From NCBI RefSeq assembly GCF_027000115.1, contig NZ_JALTON010000053.1:1-64000 (forward strand): DNA of 64,000 nucleotides, read 5' to 3'. Below are positions 53,926-62,810 of this stretch, piece by piece. The notes beneath the pieces are model-generated. The model ran no database searches and was not told the DNA's origin. It worked only from the letters and a program-made list of their open reading frames with translations. How positions within the stretch are numbered: the first letter of the stretch is position 1; every line of letters starts with the position of its first letter. This DNA is from Thiohalobacter sp. Lineage in GTDB: Bacteria > Pseudomonadota > Gammaproteobacteria > Thiohalobacterales > Thiohalobacteraceae. Both the position numbers and the translations under genes were made by a program.

Positions 53926-56844
53926 ATGCGCGAATCCAGACCCCTGCACGACCCGCTGTCCAAGGCCGCGGACGAATCGGCCCGCATCGAGGTCAAGAAC
54001 ACGACCTGCTACATGTGTGCCTGCCGCTGCGGCATCCGCGTCACCCTGCGTGACGGCGAGGTCCGCTACATCCAGGGCAACCCCGAGCATCCGCTGAACA
54101 AGGGCGTGATCTGCGCCAAGGGCGCATCCGGCATCATGAAACAGTATTCGCCGGCGCGGCTGACCAAGCCGCTCAGGCGCAAGGAAGGCGCCGACCGCGG
54201 CGACGGCGAATTCGAGGAGATCTCCTGGGACGAGGCCTTCGCCATCATGGAGGAGCGACTGAAGAAGATCCGCGCCACCGACCCGAAGAAGTTCGCGCTG
54301 TTCACCGGCCGCGACCAGATGCAGGCGCTCACCGGCCTGTTCGCCAAGAACTACGGTACCCCCAACTATGCCGCGCACGGCGGCTTCTGCTCGGTCAACA
54401 TGGCCGCCGGCATGATCTACACCATCGGCGGCTCTTTCTGGGAATTCGGCGGCCCCGATCTGGAACGATCCAAGCTGTTCGTGATGATCGGCACCGCCGA
54501 GGACCATCACTCCAACCCGATGAAGATCGAGCTGTCGAAGTTCAAGCGCCGCGGCGGCAAGTTCATTTCGATAAATCCCGTGCGCACCGGCTATTCGGCC
54601 ATCGCCGACGAATGGATCCCGATCAAGCCCGGCACCGACGGCGCGCTGTTCCTGGCGCTGATCCACGAGATCATCAACCAGGGTCTCTATGACCGCGACT
54701 TCCTGGTGCAGTACACCAACGCCGCAGAGCTGGTGAACATGGACGAGAACAGCACCGAATACGGCATGTTCGTGCGCTTCGAGGTACCGCCGGAGGAAGG
54801 CTGCTTCGACCCGCAGAACAAGCTGTGGTGGGATCGGGAACTGAATCGCCCCATCTCCACCCACACGCCGGGTGCCGACCCCTATCTGCTTGGCGAATTC
54901 CGCCTCGACGACGGCACCCCGGTCAAGCCGTCGTTCCAACTGCTGGTGGACCGAGTCAAGGAATACACCCCGGAATGGGCGGCCGAGATCACCGGCATCC
55001 CGGCCGACACCATCCGCCGCCTCGCGCATGAAATGGGCATTACCGCACGCGACGAGAAGATCGAGCTGCCGATCTCCTGGACCGACACCTGGGGCAACGA
55101 GCACGAATCGGTCACCGGCAACCCCGTGTCCTTCCACGCCATGCGCGGTCTGGCCGCCCATTCCAACGGCTTCCAGACCATTCGCGCCATGTCGATCCTG
55201 ATGTCCATACTCGGCACCATCGACCGCCCCGGCGGCTTTCGCCACAAGGCCCCCTTCCCGCGACCCATCCCGCCCTGCCCCAAGACGCCGACCGGTCCCG
55301 AGGGCGTGAAGCCGAATACCCCGCTGGACGGCATGCCGCTGGGCTGGCCGGCCGACCCCGATGACCTGTTCGTGGACGACAAGGGCGAGCCGGTGCGCAT
55401 CGACAAGGCTTTCTCCTGGGAGTATCCGCTGGCGGCGCACGGCCTGATGCACAACGTCATCACCAATGCCTGGCGCCAGGACCCCTACCCCATCGACACG
55501 CTGATGATCTTCATGGCCAACATGGCCTGGAACTCGAGCATGAATACCGCCGAGGTCCGGAAGATGCTCAACGACAAGGACGAGAACGGCGAGTACAAGA
55601 TCCCCTTTCTGATCGTCGCCGACGCCTTCGAGTCCGAGATGGTGGCCTACGCCGACCTGGTGCTTCCGGATACCACCTATCTGGAGCGCCACGACGTGAT
55701 GTCCATGCTCGACCGCCCGATCTCCGAATTCGACGGCCCGGTGGATTCGGTACGGGTGCCGGTGGTGCCGCCCAAGGGCGAGTGTAAGCCCTTCCAGGAG
55801 GTACTCATCGAGCTGGGCACACGGCTCAAGCTGCCCGCCTTCGTGCACAAGGACGGCAGCCGCAAGTACCGCAACTATCCTGACTTCATCGTCAACTTCG
55901 AGGCGGCGCCCGGCATCGGCTTCCTGGCCGGCTGGCGCGGCAAGGGTGGCGAGAAGTTCATGAAGGGCGAGCCCAACCCCAAGCAGTGGGAAATGTACGA
56001 GAAGAACAACTGCGTCTTTCACTACGAGCTGCCCAAGTCCTACCAGTACATGCGCAACTGGAACCAGGGCTACCTGGAGTGGGCGCAGAACCATCGCCTG
56101 ACCCGCTATGCGGAGCCGATCAACATCCACATCTATTCGGAGATCCTGCAGAAGTTCCGCCTGGCCGCGCAGGGCAAGAATCCCGGCGGGCGCACGCCGC
56201 CGCCGCATCTGCGCAAGCGCATCGAGACCCACTTCGATCCACTGCCCTTCTACACGCCACCGCTGGAAGCCGAGCTGACGGATCTGCACACCTATCCGCT
56301 CAACGCGGTGACCCAGCGCCCCATGGCCATGTACCACTCCTGGGATTCCCAGAATGCCTGGCTGCGGCAGATCCATACCTACAACTTCCTGCATGTAAAT
56401 CCCGAGACCGCGCGCAATGCCGGCATCGAGGACGGCGGATGGATGTGGGTCGAGTCGCCGCATGGCAAGGTCCGCTGCCTGTGCCGCTACTCCGAGGCCG
56501 TGGAACCCGGCACCGTGTGGACCTGGAATGCGATCGGCAAGGCCTCCGGCGCCTGGGGGCTGGACCCGGACGCCAACGAGGCACGCAAGGGCTTCCTGCT
56601 CAACCACCTGATCAGCGAGGAACTGCCCGCTCACGAGGCCGGCGAGCATGTCTCCAACTCCGACCCGGTGACCGGACAGGCCGGCTGGTACGATGTGCGC
56701 GTGCGCATCTATCCCGCCGAGGCCGGCGAACCCCCGGTCAGCTCGCCGCAGTTCGAGCCCATGAAACCACTGCCGGGACAGGACACCAGTCTCAAGGGCC
56801 GTGTGCTGGCCTACTTCGCGGGGCGCATGAAGAAGCGCGCCTGA
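53926..56844 (+). CDS. soeA: SoeA-type molybdopterin subunit, cytoplasmic sulfite dehydrogenase
   Basis: 972 residues, DMSO-reductase family. A [4Fe-4S] site C28-x2-C31-x3-C35-x27-C63 lies at the N-terminus (CYMCACRCGIRV), then Mo-bis-MGD domains (GRDQMQALTGLFAKNYGTPN, HGGFCSVNMAAGM, SINPVRTGYSAIADEWIPIKPGTD). There is no Tat signal, which fits the cytoplasmic SoeABC of Allochromatium rather than periplasmic PsrA/PhsA enzymes. It oxidises sulfite to sulfate. First gene of soeABC. Sequence resembles SoeA by memory; a related polysulfide or arsenite enzyme cannot be excluded. Confidence 0.82.
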   Translation: MRESRPLHDPLSKAADESARIEVKNTTCYMCACRCGIRVTLRDGEVRYIQGNPEHPLNKGVICAKGASGIMKQYSPARLTKPLRRKEGADRGDGEFEEISWDEAFAIMEERLKKIRATDPKKFALFTGRDQMQALTGLFAKNYGTPNYAAHGGFCSVNMAAGMIYTIGGSFWEFGGPDLERSKLFVMIGTAEDHHSNPMKIELSKFKRRGGKFISINPVRTGYSAIADEWIPIKPGTDGALFLALIHEIINQGLYDRDFLVQYTNAAELVNMDENSTEYGMFVRFEVPPEEGCFDPQNKLWWDRELNRPISTHTPGADPYLLGEFRLDDGTPVKPSFQLLVDRVKEYTPEWAAEITGIPADTIRRLAHEMGITARDEKIELPISWTDTWGNEHESVTGNPVSFHAMRGLAAHSNGFQTIRAMSILMSILGTIDRPGGFRHKAPFPRPIPPCPKTPTGPEGVKPNTPLDGMPLGWPADPDDLFVDDKGEPVRIDKAFSWEYPLAAHGLMHNVITNAWRQDPYPIDTLMIFMANMAWNSSMNTAEVRKMLNDKDENGEYKIPFLIVADAFESEMVAYADLVLPDTTYLERHDVMSMLDRPISEFDGPVDSVRVPVVPPKGECKPFQEVLIELGTRLKLPAFVHKDGSRKYRNYPDFIVNFEAAPGIGFLAGWRGKGGEKFMKGEPNPKQWEMYEKNNCVFHYELPKSYQYMRNWNQGYLEWAQNHRLTRYAEPINIHIYSEILQKFRLAAQGKNPGGRTPPPHLRKRIETHFDPLPFYTPPLEAELTDLHTYPLNAVTQRPMAMYHSWDSQNAWLRQIHTYNFLHVNPETARNAGIEDGGWMWVESPHGKVRCLCRYSEAVEPGTVWTWNAIGKASGAWGLDPDANEARKGFLLNHLISEELPAHEAGEHVSNSDPVTGQAGWYDVRVRIYPAEAGEPPVSSPQFEPMKPLPGQDTSLKGRVLAYFAGRMKKRA

Positions 56845-56895
56845 AGCCATGCCCAGGCGCCGACGCGCCCCTGCGTTGATACGGAGCTATACAAG

Positions 56896-57627
56896 ATGAC
56901 TCAACTCGCTTTGGTAATCGATCTCAACGTCTGCGTGGGCTGCCATGCCTGCGTCACAAGCTGCAAGGAATGGAACACTTCCGGGACTGCCGGACCCATG
57001 TCCGACTTCAACCCCTATGGCGCCGATCCCACCGGCACCTTCTTCAATCGCGTACAGACCTTCGAGGTCGGCTGTTTCCCGAACACGGAAACGGTCCACT
57101 TCCCCAAGAGCTGCCTCCACTGCGAGGACGCGCCCTGCGTGCCGGTGTGCCCCACCGGCGCCAGCTACAAGCGCGAGGAAGACGGCATCGTGCTGGTGGA
57201 CTACGACAAGTGCATCGGTTGCAAGTACTGCAGCTGGGCCTGCCCCTATGGCGCCCGCGAGCTGGACGAGCAGCAGAAGGTGATGAAGAAGTGCACCCTG
57301 TGCGTGGACCGCATCTATGACCAGACGCTGCCCGAGAACGAGCGCCGTCCCGCCTGCGTCATGGCCTGCCCGACCAACGCCCGCCTGTTCGGCGACGTGC
57401 ATGACCCGGATTCCGAGGTCTCGGTGGCCATCCGCGAACGGGGCGGCTATCAGCTGATGCCGGAATGGGGCACCAAGCCGGCCAATCACTATCTGCCACG
57501 GCGCAAGACCCGCATCGAGATTCACGAGGATGAACTCGAGCGCGTGGACAACCCGCTGAAGAAGGAGAAGGTGCATCCGGATCGGATCATCGACGAGCCG
57601 ACCCTGGACGACGTGAGCACCTTCTGA
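56896..57627 (+). CDS. soeB: SoeB-type iron-sulfur subunit
   Basis: 243 residues with four [4Fe-4S] ferredoxin-type sites: CVGCHACVTSCKEWN near the start, CLHCEDAPCVPVCPTGA, CIGCKYCSWACPYGA, and CTLCVDRIYDQ with a late ACVMACPTNA. Carries electrons between SoeA and SoeC. Follows soeA by 51 nt; a 162-bp non-coding gap follows before soeC. Confidence 0.87.
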   Translation: MTQLALVIDLNVCVGCHACVTSCKEWNTSGTAGPMSDFNPYGADPTGTFFNRVQTFEVGCFPNTETVHFPKSCLHCEDAPCVPVCPTGASYKREEDGIVLVDYDKCIGCKYCSWACPYGARELDEQQKVMKKCTLCVDRIYDQTLPENERRPACVMACPTNARLFGDVHDPDSEVSVAIRERGGYQLMPEWGTKPANHYLPRRKTRIEIHEDELERVDNPLKKEKVHPDRIIDEPTLDDVSTF

Positions 57628-57789
57628 ACGATCATGCCGTCGGCCACCGGTGGTTCACCGCCAGTGGAGCCCTCCTGAATCGCGCAACCCGGTTCCACAG
57701 CCGGTGACCGACGGCACCCAACTGGACGCACGCACGACCCACGGGCACGGCAGCCCCGGGCGAGTGAAACCTGGAACACTGGAGTCATC

Positions 57790-58773
57790 ATGCATCCTGC
57801 ATTCTCAGTCATCTTTCTGACCACTCTCATCGGGGTCGGCCAGGGTCTGTTCCTGGCGCTGTACACCGGCGAACTCTATTCCGTGGTCAAGGTTCTGCCG
57901 ACTCAGGCCAACCCGAACTTCTACGGTTTCGGCAGCCTGCTGTCACTGGCCTTCCTGGGCCTGGGCCTGTTCGCCTCCTTCTTCCATCTCGGCCATCCGG
58001 AACGCGGCTGGCGCGCCATCGCCCGCTGGCGCACCTCCTGGCTGTCCCGCGAGGTGATCGCGCTGCCTGCTTTCATGGGCACGGTGGCCGCCTATGGCCT
58101 GGTGCACTACACGGGCTGGAACCCGGTGTTCGTCGAGATCGGCGCGCAGGGCGACATTGCCGTCGACCTGTCTCTGCTGCTGGGCGCGCTGGGCACGCTG
58201 CTGTGCTTCGCACTCTTCATCTGCACCGGCATGATCTACGCCGCCATCAAGTTCCTGCAGGAATGGGCCACACCCCTGACCGTGATCAACTTCATCCTGC
58301 TGGGCTCGGCTTCCGGCTTCACCCTGGCCGCGGCCTACGCGGCCTACCTGGAACCGGGCATGCTCAGGTTCTATGGCGGCTGGGCCATCTTTCTCACGTT
58401 GCTGGCATTCATCACCCGTACCGCCAGCCTGATCCGCAATGGCCGCATCAAGTACAAGTCCACCGTGCAGACCGCCATCGGCGTGCGTCACACGCGCGTC
58501 GTCCAGAAGGCTCAGGGCAGCATGGGCGGTTCCTTCAATACCCGGGAGTTCTTCCATCACAAGACGCCCGGGTTCGTGAACGGGATGAAATGGCTGTTCC
58601 TGGTGTTGGTGTTCGCCGTGCCCGTGGTGTTGCTGGCCATCGGCCTCAAGGTACCGGCGGCGGCTGCCCTGGCGCTGGCGTTCGTGGCCCAGTACCTGGG
58701 GCTGATTGCGGAACGCTGGGTGTTCTTCGCCCAGGCCAATCACCCGCAGAACCTCTACTACCAGACAGTCTGA
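57790..58773 (+). CDS. soeC: SoeC-type membrane anchor (DmsC family)
   Basis: 327 residues, about eight to nine hydrophobic helices, in the DmsC-like family (MHPAFSVIFLTTLIGVGQGLF, ASFFHLGHPERGWRAIARWRTSWLSRE). It passes electrons from SoeB to the quinone pool. The gene order A-B-C and the DmsC rather than NrfD type of anchor match the SoeABC system. Ends just before the strong terminator. Confidence 0.87.
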   Translation: MHPAFSVIFLTTLIGVGQGLFLALYTGELYSVVKVLPTQANPNFYGFGSLLSLAFLGLGLFASFFHLGHPERGWRAIARWRTSWLSREVIALPAFMGTVAAYGLVHYTGWNPVFVEIGAQGDIAVDLSLLLGALGTLLCFALFICTGMIYAAIKFLQEWATPLTVINFILLGSASGFTLAAAYAAYLEPGMLRFYGGWAIFLTLLAFITRTASLIRNGRIKYKSTVQTAIGVRHTRVVQKAQGSMGGSFNTREFFHHKTPGFVNGMKWLFLVLVFAVPVVLLAIGLKVPAAAALALAFVAQYLGLIAERWVFFAQANHPQNLYYQTV

Positions 58774-58777
58774 GGCG

Positions 58778-58810
58778 GCGAAGGGGGTGCTCGACGCCCC
58801 CTTCGCTTTT
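58778..58810 (+). terminator. Rho-independent terminator of soeABC
   Basis: A 10-bp perfect stem, GCGAAGGGGG (58778-58787) with CCCCCTTCGC (58797-58806), is followed directly by TTTT. It begins 5 nt past the soeC stop. Confidence 0.92.
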
Positions 58811-58846
58811 GACTCCGGTCAATTCATTCCCCTGCGCGCCGTCCTA

Positions 58847-58875
58847 TTGTTGCGCCGTGGAACCGCGACTATAGT
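58847..58875 (+). promoter_or_regulatory. Sigma70-type promoter of moaA
   Basis: TTGTTG (58847-58852) and TATAGT (58870-58875) are separated by 17 bp. The expected start of transcription, about 7 nt downstream, falls on or next to the moaA ATG at 58882, and no Shine-Dalgarno is present, so the mRNA could be leaderless. Confidence 0.65.
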
Positions 58876-58881
58876 GAAGCC

Positions 58882-59865
58882 ATGAGCAGCCTGCTGACAG
58901 ACCGCTTCGGCCGCAACATCGAGTACGTCCGCCTGTCGGTGACGGATCGTTGCGACCTGCGCTGTTTCTACTGCATGCCGCGCGGCTTCCGTGACTTCGA
59001 GATTCCGGAACACTGGCTCTCCTTTGACGAGATCGAGCGCGTTATCGGCGCCTTTGCCCGCCTGGGCACACGGCGCGTGCGCCTGACCGGCGGCGAACCG
59101 CTGGTGCGACACGGACTCCCCGATCTGGCCCGGCGTCTGGCGGCCCTGCCGGGACTGGAGGATCTGTCGCTGAGCACCAATGCCACCCGGCTGGCCCGCC
59201 ATGCCGAGGCCCTGCGCGCGGCCGGCATCCAGCGCATCAATGTCAGCCTGGACTCGCTGGTACCCGAAACCTTCCGCCAGATCACCCGGGGCCGGCTGGA
59301 CAAGGTACTCGACGGCCTGATGGCCGCCCGAGCGGCCGGTTTCCGGCCCATCAAGATCAACATGGTGGTGATGAAGGGTATCAACGACCATGAAGTCGAG
59401 GACATGGTCGAGTTCTGTCTGGAGCATGGCTTCACGCTGCGCTTCATCGAAACCATGCCCATGGGCGATACCGGGCGCAATGCCAGTGACCGCTACCTGG
59501 ATCTGCGCGAGGTACGCGCGCGACTGGCCCGGCGCTTCGAACTGTTGCCGGGCGTCATGCCGGGAGGCGGGCCTGCGCGCTATGTGCAGGTGGCCGGCAC
59601 CGAGCTGCGCATCGGTTTCATCACCCCCATCTCCCAGCACTTCTGCGACACCTGCAACCGGGTGCGGCTGTCCGTGGATGGCACGCTTTACATGTGCCTC
59701 GGCCAGGAGCACCGCTTCGAACTGCGCCCCCTGCTGCGGAGCGGCTGCACCGACACAGAGCTGGAACAGGCGATCCGCGACGCCATCAATCTCAAGCCGG
59801 AACGCCACGAATTCACCGAAAAGCCGGAAAAAATCCTCCGCTTCATGTCGATGACCGGGGGCTGA
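58882..59865 (+). CDS. moaA: GTP 3',8-cyclase (molybdenum cofactor synthesis)
   Basis: 327 residues. Radical SAM cluster C24-x3-C28-x2-C31 (CDLRCFYC), GGEP (LTGGEPLVRH) and the C-terminal cluster CDTCNRVRLSVDGTLYMC. The C-terminus ends MTGG; a C-terminal GG is needed for MoaA function. It makes the first pterin intermediate from GTP. Lies between soeABC and nap, both of which encode molybdoenzymes. Confidence 0.96.
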   Translation: MSSLLTDRFGRNIEYVRLSVTDRCDLRCFYCMPRGFRDFEIPEHWLSFDEIERVIGAFARLGTRRVRLTGGEPLVRHGLPDLARRLAALPGLEDLSLSTNATRLARHAEALRAAGIQRINVSLDSLVPETFRQITRGRLDKVLDGLMAARAAGFRPIKINMVVMKGINDHEVEDMVEFCLEHGFTLRFIETMPMGDTGRNASDRYLDLREVRARLARRFELLPGVMPGGGPARYVQVAGTELRIGFITPISQHFCDTCNRVRLSVDGTLYMCLGQEHRFELRPLLRSGCTDTELEQAIRDAINLKPERHEFTEKPEKILRFMSMTGG

Positions 59866-59931
59866 GTCCCGCTGCCGAAGCGCCTTTGGCCCGCATGTCT
59901 TCACGGCGGGACCCGCGCCTTGCGGGCGCCA

Positions 59932-60552
59932 TTACATGTCGCCCACGGTTGCGGTCGGCAATTCCTCGCGCATGTCCGGCAGCTCGTGGGCAATACCCTT
60001 GTGGCAATCGATGCAGGTCTTGCCCTCCTCCAGGCCCTTCGAATGCCGCGCTACCGCACGCCGTCCCTGGTAGGTGAAGTCCATGGATTCATAGTCATGG
60101 CAATTGCGGCATTCCCGGGAATCGGTTTTCTTCATGGAGTCCCAGACATGACGCGCAAGCTCCAGCCGCTTGGCCTCGAATTTCTCCCGGGTGTCGATGC
60201 TCCCCATCACCTTATGGAACAGCTCGTTGGAGGCCTGGATCTTGCGAATGACCTTGTGCGTCCATTCCTTGGGCACGTGGCAGTCCGGGCAAGTGGCGCG
60301 CACGCCAGTGCGGTTGTTGTAATGGATGGTCTTCTTGTATTCCTCGTAAACGTTGTCACGCATTTCATGGCAGGACACGCAGAAGACCTCGGTATTGGTC
60401 GCTTCCATGGCCGTATTGAAACCACCCCAGAAAATGATGCCGGCCACGAAGCCCACCACCAGCACACCACCGAGAGAATAGGTGGCCGATGGACGCCGCA
60501 GGGCGGACCATATACGGGACAGCAGCCCCTGCTTGCCTGTATTGTCTGACAT
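59932..60552 (-). CDS. napC: NapC/NirT-type tetraheme cytochrome c
   Basis: 206 residues. One N-terminal helix ([20 protein letters not shown]) and four heme sites CVSCH, CPDCH, CRNCH, CIDCH. Quinol dehydrogenase that feeds electrons to periplasmic NapAB. Last gene of the nap operon, 33 nt after napB. Confidence 0.94.
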   Translation of the reverse strand: MSDNTGKQGLLSRIWSALRRPSATYSLGGVLVVGFVAGIIFWGGFNTAMEATNTEVFCVSCHEMRDNVYEEYKKTIHYNNRTGVRATCPDCHVPKEWTHKVIRKIQASNELFHKVMGSIDTREKFEAKRLELARHVWDSMKKTDSRECRNCHDYESMDFTYQGRRAVARHSKGLEEGKTCIDCHKGIAHELPDMREELPTATVGDM

Positions 60553-60585
60553 GGTGCGGTTCCCCTTTCGAGCAGTTGGCCTGCG

Positions 60586-61035
60586 TCACTGACCGGAGAT
60601 GGCCGGAATCGGCTGGAACGTATTCTCGACCAGCGGCTTGGCATCGGCCTGCGGCACGTGGCACTGGGTGCAGAAGTAGCGTCGTGCGGAGATGTTTGCC
60701 AGCACGTGCTTTTCCCGGTCCTCGAAGTGGGTCTGGCTGATCTTGGTCGCACCCGCCTCCTTGTAGTTGGCCCAGCTGTGGCAGCTCATGCACTTGTTGA
60801 ACTTGAGGTTGATCTGGTAACCCTCGATCTTGTGCGGAATGAGCGGCGGCTGCTGCACATAATCACGTGGCAGTACCTCGCCATCCTTTCTGTAGTGCTT
60901 GATCTCGGGCACATCCGGCGCCTGATCTATGGGCCGCATACCGCGCAGGGAGGTGATCTCCTCTGCGATCGCGCCGCTTGCGGCAGCCGCCAGCCCGCAC
61001 ATCAGACCGACCGCCATGACGAGAGACTTGTTCAT
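60586..61035 (-). CDS. napB: Periplasmic nitrate reductase diheme subunit
   Basis: 149 residues from the ATG at 61035 (GGAGGTC upstream, overlapping napH stop by 4 nt). Signal peptide (to about 24), then LRGMRPIDQAPDVPEIKHYRKDGE and two heme sites CMSCH and CTQCH. Electron-transfer partner of NapA. Confidence 0.94.
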   Translation of the reverse strand: MNKSLVMAVGLMCGLAAAASGAIAEEITSLRGMRPIDQAPDVPEIKHYRKDGEVLPRDYVQQPPLIPHKIEGYQINLKFNKCMSCHSWANYKEAGATKISQTHFEDREKHVLANISARRYFCTQCHVPQADAKPLVENTFQPIPAISGQ

Positions 61036-61943
61036 GACATGACCTCCATCTTTCCGGAATTCGAGCCCAGGTTGCCGGACCTGGACTGCCGATTGAAACG
61101 CGTGGTGAACTCGAAGACATCCTTCGAACAAACATCGATGCAGCGCCCGCAGTTGGTGCATTCACCGGACCGGATCACGGGGCCGAGCCTCTGCGCCGCG
61201 CCCTTGAGCGCCGGGCGGATGACCTGCGGCTCGGGGCAGACCGCAAAGCAGTCCATGCAGTCGTTGCACGCATCCCGCCGCGAGGCCGAAACGCGCATCA
61301 GCGAGACGCGACCAAGCAATCCATAAAAGGCACCCACCGGGCACAGGTGGCCACACCAGGCATGGCGGCTGACCAGGAGCTCCGCCAGGAACACGGCCAG
61401 AATCAGGGTCCAGCCCAGGCCCATGCCGAAGAGGATGCCGCGGTGCAGATAGGAGACGGGATTGACCAGTTCCCAGACCAGGGTACCGGTCAGCGCTGCC
61501 AGCAACAGGGTCATGCCCAGCACCCAGTAGCGCGTTTTGCGCGACAGCCGGGCCGCGCTGCGGATGTCCAGCCGCAGCCGCAGCCAGTGGGCCAGGTCGG
61601 TCACCGGATTGAGCGGGCAGACCCAGCTGCAATAGACACGGCCGCCGACCAGCAGATAGAACAGGAGCACGATCAGGGCACCGGTCAGCGCCGTCAGCTC
61701 GGGCAGGTGGCCGGCCGCCAGCGTCTGCAGCAGAACGTAGGGGTCGGTCAGCGGCAACAGGTCCAGGGTCAGGCTGGCATTGAGATTGCCCTTTACTACC
61801 CAGACCCCGAACCAGGGCCCGGCCAGGAACAGCGCCAGCACCGTGAACTGGCTCAGGCGGCGCAATAGCAGCCAGCGATGCGCAGGCCACCAGCCCTTCT
61901 CGCGCCGTGCCTCGCTGCCGGGCATGGGCGTTCGCCGGCTCAT
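61032..61943 (-). CDS. napH: Quinol dehydrogenase membrane component NapH
   Basis: 303 residues. Four hydrophobic helices, the conserved [13 protein letters not shown] and [15 protein letters not shown] loops, and two C-terminal ferredoxin sites [14 protein letters not shown] and [14 protein letters not shown]. With NapG it supplies electrons from quinol to NapC/NapB. Start overlaps the napG stop (ATGA). Confidence 0.93.
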   Translation of the reverse strand: MSRRTPMPGSEARREKGWWPAHRWLLLRRLSQFTVLALFLAGPWFGVWVVKGNLNASLTLDLLPLTDPYVLLQTLAAGHLPELTALTGALIVLLFYLLVGGRVYCSWVCPLNPVTDLAHWLRLRLDIRSAARLSRKTRYWVLGMTLLLAALTGTLVWELVNPVSYLHRGILFGMGLGWTLILAVFLAELLVSRHAWCGHLCPVGAFYGLLGRVSLMRVSASRRDACNDCMDCFAVCPEPQVIRPALKGAAQRLGPVIRSGECTNCGRCIDVCSKDVFEFTTRFNRQSRSGNLGSNSGKMEVMS

Positions 61944-62794
61944 GGCTTGCCCTGCCCGCGCCGCAGCGTTTCCAGCGCGCTGTCGCCGAATGGCGGTCCT
62001 GCCTCTGCCGACTCGCGGACGCGACCGCTCTGGTAGTCGTATTCCACGCCCTGCGGCAGGTTGAAGGCCCGCTCCGCATCCGGCGCCACCAGGCTTTCAC
62101 CGGCGGCCGCCTTCTCCTGCCAGCCGAGCCGATAGTGGGCCTGCCGCTCGCCCTTGGCCAGCCGCCGCGGCAGTACCTTGATGGCAGCCTCCTCCAGGAT
62201 GCAGGCGCGTTCGCACTTGCCGCAACCGGTGCAGGCATCGGAATGGACCACCGGGATGAACAGGGCATGGGTACCCGAACGCGGATTGTGGCGCAGGTCC
62301 AGGGTGATGGCCTGGTCGCGCAGCGGGCAGATGTTGTAGCAGACCTCGCAGCGCAGGCCCTGGAAGGCGATGCAGGCCTCCTGGTCCACCACCACCGCCA
62401 GGCCCATGCGTGCCTCGCGGATGTCGGTGAGGCCGTGATCGAGCGCACCGGTCGGGCACGCCTTCACGCAGGGAATGTCCTCGCACATCTCGCAGGGTAC
62501 ATCGCGCGCGACGAAATAGGGGCTCCCTGTCGCCACCGCCTCGCCAGGCGCCGCCAGGCGCAGGGTGTCGTAGGGGCAGTCGCGCACACACAGGCCACAG
62601 CGGATACAGGCACCGAGAAATTCCGGCTCGGCCAGCGCCCCCGGCGGACGGATGGCCTCGGCGGGCAGGCTGCGGGCGGAGCGGGCATGCAGAGCCAGCC
62701 CCAGCCCGAGCGCCGCCACCGCCGCCGCGGTGCGCGCCGTGTCCACCAGGAAACGGCGACGCCCCGCGTTGGTGGCCTGTCGTTGCGCAGTCAT
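61940..62794 (-). CDS. napG: Ferredoxin-type protein NapG
   Basis: 284 residues. Tat-type N-terminus ([14 protein letters not shown]), then ferredoxin sites [46 protein letters not shown] and [15 protein letters not shown]. Periplasmic partner of NapH in quinol oxidation. 16 nt after napA. Confidence 0.93.
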   Translation of the reverse strand: MTAQRQATNAGRRRFLVDTARTAAAVAALGLGLALHARSARSLPAEAIRPPGALAEPEFLGACIRCGLCVRDCPYDTLRLAAPGEAVATGSPYFVARDVPCEMCEDIPCVKACPTGALDHGLTDIREARMGLAVVVDQEACIAFQGLRCEVCYNICPLRDQAITLDLRHNPRSGTHALFIPVVHSDACTGCGKCERACILEEAAIKVLPRRLAKGERQAHYRLGWQEKAAAGESLVAPDAERAFNLPQGVEYDYQSGRVRESAEAGPPFGDSALETLRRGQGKP

Positions 62795-62810
62795 GGCCGC
62801 TCTTCGACCC

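Noticed and set aside
53617-56850. 1077-codon open frame antisense to soeA
   Set aside because: SoeA is unambiguous on the plus strand; the antisense product is low-complexity in style with no recognisable domain.
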